Shown here piece by piece: positions 1 to 8,738 of a stretch of DNA of 58,477 nt (position 1 is its first letter; each line of letters starts with the position of its first letter). Below the pieces are notes generated by a model, which saw nothing but the letters and a program-made list of their open reading frames with translations, ran no database searches and was not told where the DNA came from. Source of the stretch: JACNIV01 sp965370415 (GTDB lineage: Bacteria > Cloacimonadota > Cloacimonadia > Cloacimonadales > TCS61); assembly GCA_965370415.1 (NCBI GenBank), contig CBDUTJ010000015.1, positions 1-58,477 on the forward strand. The letters run 5' to 3'. Position numbers and translations under genes: made by a program.

Positions 1-4
1 GTAG

Positions 5-84
5 GGCTGGTCAGTGCTCTTTGTTTGAATCTTCCGATTCAAACGGCTGGTCGGTGGCTTTGTCCTGAATCGTTCCGATCCCGC
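5..84. repeat. Tail of a ~40-nt tandem repeat with hairpin
   Basis: Two units are visible, starting at 5 and 45, both opening with GGCTGGTC(A/G)GTG and both containing a TGAATC..TTCCGAT core. The first unit carries a perfect 9-bp hairpin with a TTCC loop (23-31 with 36-44); the second is degenerate. The array is cut by the left edge, so its full copy number cannot be seen. No coding function is apparent. Confidence 0.55.
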
Positions 85-85
85 C

Positions 86-103
86 GCACACGCGAAGCAT
101 TAT
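86..103. repeat. Left copy of direct repeat flanking the AIPR gene
   Basis: The sequence GCACACGCGAAGCATTAT recurs at 2271-2288, where it reads GCACACGCGAAACATTAA, just beyond the AIPR stop codon. The pair brackets this single gene in the same orientation. This could be a target-site or attachment-site duplication, or two copies of a dispersed short repeat; no integrase or transposase is nearby to decide. Confidence 0.45.
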
Positions 104-152
104 GCCTATTTTCAGGAATTAGTATTTTTAAAATGTTTTCGAGGAGGATTTA

Positions 153-2174
153 GTGGCAAAGAATGATAAAATACTTATTGATGGAATAATTGACGATAGA
201 GTAGGAATCAAATTACCATCCGAAAAAAGAGATGAAGCTTTTGAATATTTTGCATTCGAACAAATATTAAAGGATTATGATTTATCAAGAGATGAAATTA
301 ATGCAGGAAATGTTGATGGTAGAAATGATGGAGGCATAGATGGTTTTTTTATTTTTGTAAACGGCCATCTCCTATCCGAGCTTCAATCATTTAATTGGCC
401 TAAGACGGGATCAGTCTTAGAAGTATGGTTAATTACTTGTAAACATCATGATACTTTTAGGCAGGCCCCCTTAGATAATCTTACTGCAAGCGTAAGCGAA
501 CTACTTGATTTCTCAATTCAAAGTAACCAATTAAAGGGAGAATATTCAGACCAAGTAATTCGTTTTAGAGAAAACCTAAAATATGCGTATCGAAAAGTAT
601 CTCCAAGATTGAGCACATTTTCAATCAAATATTGTTATGCATCAAGAGGTAATACTTCAGAATTAGGAGAATCAATTATTTCAAGATCTGAACAAATAAA
701 ACAGATTACAAAAGATTCTTTTGCGAGTTGTTCATCCGAATTCATTTTTAATGGTTCATCAGAATTAGTTGATTTACATAGAAAAACTCCAAATTTTTCT
801 TTAGAACTTCCATTTGTTGAAAACCTCTCTCGTGGAGAAAGATATGTTATGCTCATAAACCTTCAGGATTATTATAATTTTATTTCAGATCATGGGAAAC
901 TTAGGAGATATTTGTTTGACTCAAATGTTAGAGATTTTATGGGTTTAAATAGAGTTAATGAAGACATTAAAGAGACACTTATTGAAGCAGAATCACCAGA
1001 TTTTTGGTGGTTAAATAACGGAGTAACTATATTAGCAACTGGAGCAAGTGTGGTTGGAAAAATAATTCAAATTGAAGACATTCAGATTGTAAATGGTCTG
1101 CAAACATCCGAATCAATTTATCGTCATTTTTCTGATGGTGGAAATGATCCCAAACAAAGATCATTATTAGTAAAAGTTATTGTAACTAAAGAAGATAGTG
1201 TTAGAGACAACATAATTAGATCAACTAACAATCAAACCTCTGTTGAATTAGCTTCTTTACACGCAACCGATAAAATTCAAAGAGATATTGAAGATATACT
1301 TAAACAATATGATCTTTTTTATGAAAGAAGAACTAATTTTTATAAAAATCAAGGAATTTCAACTGATCTAATATTTACTCCTTTATATCTTGCATCTGGA
1401 TTTGTAAATCTTATTTTAAAAGTCCCTGAACAAGCTATCAGATTGAAATCGAGATTTATGAGATCAGAAGAGTTATATGAACTTGTATTTTCTCTTTCTA
1501 ATGATTTAACTGTATGGCCTAAAATTGCATTTATTCTAAAAATAACAGATAACTTTCTTGAAACTGTTAGACCTGTAGGAAATAAAGGTGGTCAAAGATT
1601 TCTAAAAAATAATAGACAATTTCTCAGCTTTATAACGATTTCTAGATTACTGGGTACATATAATTTTTCTATTGATGATTTAGTGAAATTGGATCTGTCT
1701 AATTATCAAGAAATTGAGTTACGAAAGTCTTGGGATTTTATTAATTCATTTAACATAAATTTTAATATTAGATCTAAGATTAAAAGATTTTACTTTATAA
1801 GGCTTTGCAAACAAGCAAAAGAAGAATGGGGCATCGAAGGAATTGAACGCTTAACAAAAGGTAACAATCCATTTATTAATTTTAACAGAAAGAGCAAAAC
1901 AGTTACCAAAGCAGAAGTGACTTTGGAATTTGCAATGAAAGTGAATGAATTACTTCCTACACAACCTTGGAAACCTGGAGTTCATAGGGAAATTATCAAA
2001 AAATTAAAATGTACTACGTCTGAATATTTTGATGCTGTAACAATCCTAATAGATGACGGTATCAGAAACCAACAAAAAGATGGAGTAGTATACGATAAAG
2101 ATGGAAATGTATTATTGTTTGATAAAGAAAGAGTGAATCCTAAAACATTGCAATTAATAAATCCTGACTTTTAG
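153..2174 (+). CDS. AIPR-family abortive-infection-type protein
   Basis: This 673-residue protein matches the AIPR (abortive infection phage resistance) family. The diagnostic block is near residues 287-325, with WWLNNGVTI followed by IVNGLQTSESI. The N-terminal part contains GGIDGFF (about 60-66) and EVWLITCKH (about 90-98), which resembles a restriction-endonuclease-like core with D63 and K97, although the usual E/Q-x-K is replaced by T-C-K; the nuclease idea is therefore inference. The start is GTG at 153, chosen because GAGGAGG lies 6 nt upstream and the next Met is far inside. The gene stands alone, is AT-rich, and is flanked by short direct repeats, consistent with an acquired defence gene. 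Family assignment is firm, mechanism is not. Confidence 0.85.
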   Translation: MAKNDKILIDGIIDDRVGIKLPSEKRDEAFEYFAFEQILKDYDLSRDEINAGNVDGRNDGGIDGFFIFVNGHLLSELQSFNWPKTGSVLEVWLITCKHHDTFRQAPLDNLTASVSELLDFSIQSNQLKGEYSDQVIRFRENLKYAYRKVSPRLSTFSIKYCYASRGNTSELGESIISRSEQIKQITKDSFASCSSEFIFNGSSELVDLHRKTPNFSLELPFVENLSRGERYVMLINLQDYYNFISDHGKLRRYLFDSNVRDFMGLNRVNEDIKETLIEAESPDFWWLNNGVTILATGASVVGKIIQIEDIQIVNGLQTSESIYRHFSDGGNDPKQRSLLVKVIVTKEDSVRDNIIRSTNNQTSVELASLHATDKIQRDIEDILKQYDLFYERRTNFYKNQGISTDLIFTPLYLASGFVNLILKVPEQAIRLKSRFMRSEELYELVFSLSNDLTVWPKIAFILKITDNFLETVRPVGNKGGQRFLKNNRQFLSFITISRLLGTYNFSIDDLVKLDLSNYQEIELRKSWDFINSFNINFNIRSKIKRFYFIRLCKQAKEEWGIEGIERLTKGNNPFINFNRKSKTVTKAEVTLEFAMKVNELLPTQPWKPGVHREIIKKLKCTTSEYFDAVTILIDDGIRNQQKDGVVYDKDGNVLLFDKERVNPKTLQLINPDF

Positions 2175-2228
2175 TAATACTATGTACAGAATAAATACAT
2201 TTTATTGTCCAAAACTTAAGCATAACAG

Positions 2229-2288
2229 GCGTGTCCACATAAAGCAAGAGGTAAAATTGAAAGAGACGTGGCACACGCGAAACATTAA
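2229..2288. repeat. Hairpin plus right copy of the AIPR-flanking repeat
   Basis: GCGTGTCCAC (2229-2238) pairs with GTGG(C)ACACGC (2268-2278) with one bulged base, and the right arm merges into the right direct repeat (2271-2288). The rest of the AIPR-FRG gap (2175-2368) shows no ORF with a ribosome binding site. Confidence 0.4.
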
Positions 2289-2368
2289 TCAACATTCCGC
2301 TTCGCTACCTTAAGAAATATCACAAAGACAAATTTAGTGCAGTTGAAATATGATAAGTTTATAATTGA

Positions 2369-3154
2369 TCACCCCTTCGGACTATATTGTCTTTTCAGCC
2401 AGGAACCAAGACCATCAAGTCCGGGAAACATTACCCTTTCAGTAATATTTGCCTGATCCAGTTTATCCCGTATCTCCCATTTTAGTTCTTTGGGAATAAT
2501 AATCTTCATCCAGCTATCAGGATGTTTTTTCAGCCATTCATCCATCGCTAACTGCGGGTTAGATGAAATGGAGAAGAAAGCAAACTGGTTAATAAAGCGA
2601 TCGTCGATTGAGGGTGGTTCGAGGAACAGTACAAAATCCTGTTTAGATAGAGAATCCAGTTCTTTGAGCGTACATACATGCTCCATCAGCATTTTCACTG
2701 TAAAAACATTCGCTCCTTCTTTTTGTAATTCATTTTTAAGAACTTCAGGAACATTCTGGTTAACCTCTATATAATCTACCGCCCAGACCACACCATCAAC
2801 ATCGAATTGTTCAAGATGTTCAGTAGCAAAATGCATTGCCACATAAGGTGAATATGTCCAATCCATCAACCGTGTGGGCAGCCCATGATGCTGAGCTACA
2901 GAAAGCCAGTGCCATATCGAGTCATGTTCCACAACATTCTGGTGAGCATATTTACTGAAATTCCTCAGAAGATGATTTTCCAGGCTGGCATAATCCCCAC
3001 CCAGACGGATCAGCGTTGTTTCCAGTTTAAAATCTGCATCGGAAAGTCCCCTGAAAGCAAATTTGGAACGATATCTTCCAAGGTCAGGATTCCAGGAATC
3101 TTCAAACAGTTTTTCCTGCAGATCGTTCCAGCTTGTAATTGTATATTCATTCAT
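2369..3154 (-). CDS. FRG-domain protein
   Basis: The 261-residue product carries the FRG domain, named for its Phe-Arg-Gly motif, seen here as KFAFRGLSD near residue 32, followed by the conserved WLSVAQHHGLPTRLMDW block near residue 82. FRG proteins are of uncertain biochemical function and are frequent in defence and mobile regions. An upstream ATG at 3172 would overlap the M23 gene stop as ATGA, but GGGAG sits 6 nt before the ATG at 3154, so 3154 is preferred. Either way the gene is translationally close to the upstream peptidase gene and probably cotranscribed. It converges with the AIPR gene. Confidence 0.8.
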   Translation of the reverse strand: MNEYTITSWNDLQEKLFEDSWNPDLGRYRSKFAFRGLSDADFKLETTLIRLGGDYASLENHLLRNFSKYAHQNVVEHDSIWHWLSVAQHHGLPTRLMDWTYSPYVAMHFATEHLEQFDVDGVVWAVDYIEVNQNVPEVLKNELQKEGANVFTVKMLMEHVCTLKELDSLSKQDFVLFLEPPSIDDRFINQFAFFSISSNPQLAMDEWLKKHPDSWMKIIIPKELKWEIRDKLDQANITERVMFPGLDGLGSWLKRQYSPKG

Positions 3155-3168
3155 TCTAAACTCCCATT

Positions 3169-3936
3169 TCATTTATTCACTATTTGCAAATGTTCCAGAA
3201 AATATGATATCGCTCCTTGATCAAACCGAAGTCTGTTGCGAGGATCAAAAGAGCTGTTTGCTGCATCTCTCAGCTCCATGTGTAGATGAGATGGTTTTCC
3301 GCTATTGCGGATATTCCCTGTCAAACCGGTAATTCCTACTTTTGTGTCACCGTTAACTTCCTGCCCAAATTTTACAAATACATCATTCAAATGAGTATAT
3401 ACGCTTTCGATGCCTTCAGGGTACAATATCCTGACTGTTTTTCCATACTCTATCTTCATCGAATCAATTGTGCCATCCGGTTTTGTGTATTTCACTTTCA
3501 CCATGTAGTGTGGATTATCGCTAACCTCGGTAACAATACCAAAATCGATTAAAGGATAAACCGGCGTATTTTCCGGAACATATAGATCTATGCCCTCATG
3601 AATTCTCTTCTTTTCTCTGGTACCACGCATACAGCCATAATGGTCTGCCCAACGGTTACGAATGTATTTTTTTATTAATTCATTGAAGGTTAAGCCATCA
3701 TTGAAGGGTGATTTGTATTTACTGAAGTGATCCACAAAATCGGATGTTAAAAGGATTTTTTCTTTTTTAAATGAATGTGGTGATAAAACAACCGGAGAAC
3801 CGGATTCGACACCAAGTATTTTTATATTGTTCAGTTTCCTGTGAAGATACGGGATATAAAAAATATCAGCAATAACCATCAGAAAAATAACGCTATATAT
3901 AAAAATCCTGATAAAACCAGGTGATTTTTTATTCAT
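3169..3936 (-). CDS. Membrane-anchored M23 (LytM-type) metallopeptidase
   Basis: The 255-residue product begins with a basic N-terminus and one membrane segment (about residues 10-30), then an extracytoplasmic M23 domain. The zinc site is visible as HEGIDLYVP (H and D ligands) and SHLHMEL (HxH) near the C-terminus. M23 enzymes cut peptidoglycan peptide bridges or act as LytM-type factors. The start at 3936 is preferred over a longer frame because GAGGAG lies just upstream. It is transcribed with the FRG gene, an unusual pairing, and divergently from rplM across about 200 nt. Confidence 0.82.
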   Translation of the reverse strand: MNKKSPGFIRIFIYSVIFLMVIADIFYIPYLHRKLNNIKILGVESGSPVVLSPHSFKKEKILLTSDFVDHFSKYKSPFNDGLTFNELIKKYIRNRWADHYGCMRGTREKKRIHEGIDLYVPENTPVYPLIDFGIVTEVSDNPHYMVKVKYTKPDGTIDSMKIEYGKTVRILYPEGIESVYTHLNDVFVKFGQEVNGDTKVGITGLTGNIRNSGKPSHLHMELRDAANSSFDPRNRLRFDQGAISYFLEHLQIVNK

Positions 3937-4136
3937 ATTCTCCTCTATACAGAATTTCAGGATCAAGACTGTAGTTTTAAGAAAAATTGGCAACTCTTTT
4001 TAGAATCTATCTGATGTTAATTAACCTCTTTGTTATTATGAAATCATTTGAGCTCATTCTACTTGACAGTAGAACCGCTCTATAAAAAGTTTGTTCGTTC
4101 TTGATCGTCTTTAGTAAAGAATAATAAGGAGAAAGC

Positions 4137-4571
4137 ATGAAAACAGTTACTCCAAAAGCCGACCAGATCAGGCATGATTGGTACCTGGTCGATGCTGAGG
4201 ATTTGGTTTTAGGTAGATTGGCTACGCGAATTGCAATAATTTTACGTGGTAAAAATAAACCTTACTTCACACCTCACCTGGATACAGGTGATTATGTTGT
4301 AGTTATCAATGCTGAAAAAGTTAGACTAACAGGAAACAAAGAATTACAAAAAACCTATCAGCGCTATAGTGGTTATCCAAGTGGCAGGAAGGTTATTCCT
4401 TTCAAAAGAATGCTTCAGGAAAAACCCGAAGAAGTCATCACCCATGCAGTCAGGGGTATGCTTCCCAAGAATTCTCTTGGAAGACAGATCATTACTAAAC
4501 TGAAAGTATATGCTGGCAACCAACACCCACATATTGCTCAAAAGCCAAAACCTTTAATTATGGATAATTAG
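4137..4571 (+). CDS. rplM: 50S ribosomal protein L13
   Basis: The 144-residue product aligns in full with bacterial L13: the N-terminal WYLVDAEDLVLGRLAT block, TGDYVVVINAEKVRLTG in the middle, and the GMLPKNSLGR and LKVYAGNQHPH blocks near the end. The start at 4137 has an AAGGAGAA ribosome binding site. It opens the rplM-rpsI-rpsB-tsf-pyrH-frr operon, and 11 nt separate it from rpsI. Confidence 0.98.
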   Translation: MKTVTPKADQIRHDWYLVDAEDLVLGRLATRIAIILRGKNKPYFTPHLDTGDYVVVINAEKVRLTGNKELQKTYQRYSGYPSGRKVIPFKRMLQEKPEEVITHAVRGMLPKNSLGRQIITKLKVYAGNQHPHIAQKPKPLIMDN

Positions 4572-4582
4572 GGAGAATATAT

Positions 4583-4969
4583 ATGCAATATTTCGATGCA
4601 ATCGGAAGAAGAAAAGATGCAGTAGCAAGAGTTCGATTGACTCCAGGAACAGGAAAAAGAACTGCTAATAAAAGAACCATGAAAAACTATCTGCAAAGAG
4701 AAACTCTGGAAATGATCATTGAGCAACCGCTCAAGCTTGTAGGCCTTTCCGAGAAAGTAGATATCAATGTAAATGTGGATGGTGGAGGTCTTTCCGGTCA
4801 AGCCGGAGCGATACGCCTTGGTATTTCCCGTGCTCTTGTGAAATACAATGAAGAGCTTAAATCAGCTCTTAAAAAAGAAGGATTCCTTACTCGCGATCCT
4901 CGTATGGTTGAAAGAAAAAAACCCGGCCAACCAAAAGCGAGAAAGAGATTCCAATTCTCGAAACGTTAA
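4583..4969 (+). CDS. rpsI: 30S ribosomal protein S9
   Basis: The 128-residue product has the S9 signature GGGLSGQAGAIRLGISRAL and ends in the typical basic tail with a final SKR, which in S9 reaches the ribosomal P site. It directly follows rplM, the conserved gene pair in bacteria. A GGGAGAA ribosome binding site precedes the ATG. Confidence 0.98.
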   Translation: MQYFDAIGRRKDAVARVRLTPGTGKRTANKRTMKNYLQRETLEMIIEQPLKLVGLSEKVDINVNVDGGGLSGQAGAIRLGISRALVKYNEELKSALKKEGFLTRDPRMVERKKPGQPKARKRFQFSKR

Positions 4970-5017
4970 TTTAAAATTTTTTCGTGTAAAATACTGTCTA
5001 ATATTTGCAAAGCGGTG

Positions 5018-5044
5018 TCCGGCAATCGTCGGATTGAATTGCAG
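5018..5044 (+). repeat. Degenerate half of the ~70-nt leader element
   Basis: The stretch TCCGGCAATCGTCGGATTGAA lies in the rpsI-rpsB gap and resembles the first hairpin of the four leader elements at 16039-19411, whose core is TCCGGCAGTTGCCGGATTGAA. It can fold into a short stem (TCCGGC with GTCGGA). The second hairpin is not recognisable, so this is a partial or decayed copy, or a coincidence. Confidence 0.35.
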
Positions 5045-5093
5045 TTAATATAGGGCAGAAAAAAATAACCGTAATTAAAGGAGATTGGAAAGT

Positions 5094-6218
5094 ATGTCTG
5101 TTGTAACAATGAAAGCTCTTCTGGAGAGTGGAGTTCATTTTGGTCACCAAACACACAAATGGAATCCCAAAATGGATAAATTTATTTTCATCAAACGTAA
5201 TGGGATTCACATTCTTGATTTAAAACAAACCCTCGATGCTGTGAATGAAGCTTATATGTTCATCAAAGAACTTATAAGTAAAGGTGAAACAATTCTTTTT
5301 GTAGGTACAAAAAAACAGGCTAAAGAGGCTATCGAAGTTTCTGCCAAGAAAAGTGGTGTGTTCTATGTTAACAATCGCTGGTATGGCGGTATGTTAACCA
5401 ATATAAAAACCATTCGTCGTAGTATCGATAAACTGGATTACTATGAGCAGATCGTCGAAGACGGTACAATAAGTAGTTTCACCAAATTAGAAGCTCAGAA
5501 GATGAAAAAGATCTACGATAAGATCAATAACGGACTGGGCGGTGTTCGTGAAATGGATAGGCAGCCCGGAGTAGTTTTTATCGTTGATATCATCAAAGAA
5601 AAAATTGCAGTTAATGAAGCTCGAAAACTTAAAATACCTATTGTGGCAATGGTAGATACAAATGCCGATCCCGATCTGGTGGATTATGTCATTCCTGCTA
5701 ACGATGATGCTATTCGTGCTATACACCTGATCACAGATATCATGGCAAATGCTGTAATAGAAGGTAAGCAATCTCTTCTTGAAGGTGCGGACGTTGTTCA
5801 ACCCGATGCTGCAGAGAAAAAAGAATCAGTCATAGAAAAAGAGAAAGAAGAAGTTTCTGTAAAAAAACCTGAGATATCAAAAAAAGATACAGAAGAAAAA
5901 GCTGTGAAACCTGCTACAGAAAAAGCAGTTCCCAAAAAAGAAAAAACTGAAAAAGCAGAACCTGCCAAAGTTTCTGAAAAGAAAGCTGTGAAAAAAGATA
6001 CAGAAGAAAAAACCGCGAAACCTGCTTCAAAGAAAGCAGCTACTAAGAAAGAAAAGACCGAGAAGGCTGAACCTGCTAAAACTGCCGAGAAGAAAACTGC
6101 TCCCAAAAAAGTAAAAACAGACAAAGTTACTTCTGCAAAAAAAACTGAACCTACAAAAAAAGAGAAAAAGAAAGAAAAGTCTGAAGCAACTAAAAAAGAA
6201 AATAAAACAGCAAAATAA
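5094..6218 (+). CDS. rpsB: 30S ribosomal protein S2 with long Lys/Ala/Glu tail
   Basis: Residues 1 to about 230 are a normal S2, with MKALLESGVHFGHQT, NNRWYGGMLTN and DTNADPDLVDYVIP. They are followed by an extra tail of about 140 residues made almost only of Lys, Ala, Glu, Thr and Pro, so the protein is 374 residues rather than the usual 230-270. The tail contains a tandem repeat of 37 residues (111 nt), each copy starting KKDTEEK at 5881 and 5992. The ATG at 5094 is preferred over a TTG nine bases upstream because AAGGAGA is placed correctly for it. The tail is probably disordered and may bind RNA. Confidence 0.96.
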   Translation: MSVVTMKALLESGVHFGHQTHKWNPKMDKFIFIKRNGIHILDLKQTLDAVNEAYMFIKELISKGETILFVGTKKQAKEAIEVSAKKSGVFYVNNRWYGGMLTNIKTIRRSIDKLDYYEQIVEDGTISSFTKLEAQKMKKIYDKINNGLGGVREMDRQPGVVFIVDIIKEKIAVNEARKLKIPIVAMVDTNADPDLVDYVIPANDDAIRAIHLITDIMANAVIEGKQSLLEGADVVQPDAAEKKESVIEKEKEEVSVKKPEISKKDTEEKAVKPATEKAVPKKEKTEKAEPAKVSEKKAVKKDTEEKTAKPASKKAATKKEKTEKAEPAKTAEKKTAPKKVKTDKVTSAKKTEPTKKEKKKEKSEATKKENKTAK

Positions 6219-6281
6219 TACATACTGAAGAAATTGCAAAATTTCTTCGCACTTAAGAATAAATTCAGGAGAAAAATGACT

Positions 6282-7163
6282 ATGAGTATATCAGCAAAAC
6301 TGGTAATGGAGCTTCGTGCTAAAACCGGTGCAGGTATGATGGATTGTAAAAAAGCACTTATTGATACAAATGGAGATCTGCAGACTGCTATCGATTACCT
6401 GAGAGAAAAAGGTATCAGCAAAGCTGCCAAAAAAGCTGCCCGTATTGCAGCGGAAGGACTTGTTTTTATTTCTGTTTCAAACGATGGTAAAACAGGTGCA
6501 ATGCTCGAACTAAATTCAGAAACAGATTTTGTAGCTAAAAATAAGGATTTTATAAACTTTGGTAATAAATTAGTAGATCTGATCCTAACAAATGATATTT
6601 CTACTGTGGATGAATTAAAAAATCTGGAAATCGATGGCTCAAAAATTAATGACCAACGTACATCTCTCATTGCTACTATCGGTGAAAACATGAATATTCG
6701 TCGTTTCAGGAAAGCTGCTTCCAAAGGCTTTGTAACAACCTATATCCACATGGGTGGTAAAATAGGTGTTCTGCTAAATATGGAAGATGAAATTAACAAA
6801 GAAAATAAAACCAAGGCAAAAGATATTGCAATGCATATTGCTGCCATGGCACCGGATTTTATGGACAGAACCGATGTTCCAGAAGAAGTTCTGGAAAAGG
6901 AAAAAGCTATCGTTAGAGCACAACTTCTGGAGCAGGGAAAACCCGAAAACATTATTGATAAGATCCTGATCGGTAAAATGAATAAATACTATGAAGAAAA
7001 CTGTTTACTTCAACAAAAATTTGTGAAAGACGATAAGCTAACCATTGCTCAATATGCAGGTAAACTGAAAATAGTTTCTTTCGACAGATTTAAACTTGGT
7101 GAAGGTATCGAAAAGAAGGAAGAAGATTTCGCATCTGAAGTTGCAGCTCAAATAAAAGGTTAA
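6282..7163 (+). CDS. tsf: Translation elongation factor Ts
   Basis: EF-Ts, the nucleotide exchange factor for EF-Tu, is shown by the N-terminal UBA-like block LVMELRAKTGAGMMDCKKAL and the core SETDFVAKNKDF. The length of about 293 residues is normal. Starts at 6234, 6276 and 6282 are possible; 6282 is favoured by AGGAGA 9 nt upstream and by similarity to typical EF-Ts N-termini. It follows rpsB, as in most bacteria. Confidence 0.97.
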   Translation: MSISAKLVMELRAKTGAGMMDCKKALIDTNGDLQTAIDYLREKGISKAAKKAARIAAEGLVFISVSNDGKTGAMLELNSETDFVAKNKDFINFGNKLVDLILTNDISTVDELKNLEIDGSKINDQRTSLIATIGENMNIRRFRKAASKGFVTTYIHMGGKIGVLLNMEDEINKENKTKAKDIAMHIAAMAPDFMDRTDVPEEVLEKEKAIVRAQLLEQGKPENIIDKILIGKMNKYYEENCLLQQKFVKDDKLTIAQYAGKLKIVSFDRFKLGEGIEKKEEDFASEVAAQIKG

Positions 7164-7184
7164 TTTGTAATCTAAGGAATTTTT

Positions 7185-7910
7185 ATGCAAACTTATAAAC
7201 CGGAAAAAGTCCATAAGATCATTTTTAAGATCAGTGGAGAAGTGCTGGCAGGAGAAAAGGGATTCGGTATTGACCTTTCTGCTGTTGATCAGTTAATAGA
7301 AGAATTGATTGCTGTAAAGGAACTTGGTTACAGTATCGGCATTGTTTTGGGTGGAGGTAATTTCTTCCGTGGTGTATCTGAGACAGGAAAATATTTAAAC
7401 CGTTATGTGGCAGATAATATAGGAATGCTGGCAACTATCCAGAATGCATTAATAATGAGTGAACTCTTTAATACGAAAAATTACTCAACAGAGATTTTCT
7501 CTGCGATCCAGATCGATAAAGTAGCAAAATTCTACATTCCAAGCAGGGCAAACACATCGATGAATGAAGGTAAAATATGCTTTTTTTGTGCCGGAATTGG
7601 TAATCCATTTTTTACCACCGATACAGCAGCAGTGCTTAGAGCTATTGAATTGAAAGCCGATCTTGTACTTAAGGGTACAAAGGTTGATGGCGTTTTCACA
7701 TCTGATCCCTTGAAAGACAAAAATGCCAGATTTATTGAAGATATCTCATTTGATGATGTACTGAAAGACAGGTTGACTGTGATGGATATGACTGCATTTA
7801 CTTTAGCACGTGATAATCATATGCCAATAAAAGTATTTAATGTTTCCAAAAAGGGAAGTTTTAAGAAAGCAATACGAAGCAAAGAATTTGGAACTTTTGT
7901 TCACGATTAA
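7185..7910 (+). CDS. pyrH: UMP kinase
   Basis: Bacterial UMP kinase makes UDP from UMP and belongs to the amino-acid-kinase fold. Visible motifs are KISGEVL near residue 15, GGGNFFRG near residue 56, and the DGVFTSDP block. The 241-residue length is standard. Its place between tsf and frr is the conserved arrangement and supports the call. Confidence 0.97.
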   Translation: MQTYKPEKVHKIIFKISGEVLAGEKGFGIDLSAVDQLIEELIAVKELGYSIGIVLGGGNFFRGVSETGKYLNRYVADNIGMLATIQNALIMSELFNTKNYSTEIFSAIQIDKVAKFYIPSRANTSMNEGKICFFCAGIGNPFFTTDTAAVLRAIELKADLVLKGTKVDGVFTSDPLKDKNARFIEDISFDDVLKDRLTVMDMTAFTLARDNHMPIKVFNVSKKGSFKKAIRSKEFGTFVHD

Positions 7911-7919
7911 GGGGAAAAC

Positions 7920-8474
7920 ATGGAAGAATTAAAGATAATGCTGGAAATGAAAATGGATGATGCATTCAATGCTTTATTGAAGCACTATTCCAAAACCAGA
8001 ACAGGAAGAGCAAATGCTTCCTCTTTGGATGAAATCAGAGTTGATTATTATGGTGCTAACACTCCCATAAAACAGCTTTGTAATATCACCATTCCAGAAC
8101 CGCGCCTGGTTGTTATTCAACCCTGGGATAAATCCATTCTGTCGGAAATTGAAAAAGCTATCCTGTCTTCTAATATTGGAGTCACTCCCGAGAATGACGG
8201 AAATGTAATCCGCCTTCCATTCCAACCTTTAACCGAAGAAATCCGCCGTGAGATCGTGCGCCAGATCAAAAAGATGACTGAAGAAAGCAAGATCGAGATC
8301 AGAAATATTCGGCGAGATGGAAATGACTTTGCCAGGAAAATGGAAAAAAACGGCGATATAAGCGAAGATGACCAAAAGAAACTTCTCAAAGATATCCAGG
8401 AACTTACAGATAAGTGGATAGATAAAATATCAGATGCTTCCCTAACCAAAGAAAGAGAAATAATGGAAATTTAA
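7920..8474 (+). CDS. frr: Ribosome recycling factor
   Basis: The 184-residue product matches ribosome recycling factor over its length: SKTRTGRANASSLDEIRVDYYG near the N-terminus, then VIQPWDKS and the C-terminal helix with RNIRRDGND. It splits post-termination ribosomes together with EF-G. It lies 9 nt after pyrH in the same operon. Confidence 0.98.
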   Translation: MEELKIMLEMKMDDAFNALLKHYSKTRTGRANASSLDEIRVDYYGANTPIKQLCNITIPEPRLVVIQPWDKSILSEIEKAILSSNIGVTPENDGNVIRLPFQPLTEEIRREIVRQIKKMTEESKIEIRNIRRDGNDFARKMEKNGDISEDDQKKLLKDIQELTDKWIDKISDASLTKEREIMEI

Positions 8475-8509
8475 ACATTCCATTCTCTATTGATTAAGGA
8501 AAAAATAAC

Positions 8510-8692
8510 ATGTCGTTCGTAATTACTTCCGAATGTGTTAAATGCGGATTATGTGTGGACAATTGCCCTACTTCTGCGATCATAGAAAGTGAAGAGCAAT
8601 ACATAATAACCGAAGCCTGTGTCAATTGCGGCAAATGCGAGGAAGTCTGTCCAATCGATGCTATCAAAGGCATGAAAATGAATGGTGTATGA
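8510..8692 (+). CDS. 2[4Fe-4S] ferredoxin
   Basis: This 60-residue protein has two full CxxCxxCxxxC motifs, Cys 9, 12, 15, 19 and Cys 37, 40, 43, 47, each ending in a Pro. It is a clostridial-type low-potential electron carrier. It is the last gene before a terminator and lies 35 nt after frr with its own GGAAAAA ribosome binding site, so it is likely cotranscribed with the translation operon or read from a nearby promoter. A ferredoxin here fits an anaerobic lifestyle. Confidence 0.95.
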   Translation: MSFVITSECVKCGLCVDNCPTSAIIESEEQYIITEACVNCGKCEEVCPIDAIKGMKMNGV

Positions 8693-8709
8693 AATTCGAC
8701 TTGATTTAT

Positions 8710-8738
8710 AAAAGGCTCGGTTAATCGAGCCTTTTTAT
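8710..8738. terminator. Bidirectional intrinsic terminator
   Basis: A perfect 10-bp stem (8710-8719 with 8726-8735, core AAAAGGCTCG) has a 6-nt loop, with A-rich sequence on the left and a T-tract on the right. It ends the rightward translation operon and can also serve the leftward glycosyltransferase operon. Confidence 0.88.

Noticed and set aside
4063..4086. Promoter of rplM
   Set aside because: TTGACA and TATAAA are present but only 12 nt apart, too close for a standard sigma-70-type promoter.
5798..6223. Long minus-strand ORF opposite the rpsB tail
   Set aside because: It is the antisense of the Lys/Ala/Glu-rich repeat, giving a Phe/Ser/Val-rich translation with no ribosome binding site.
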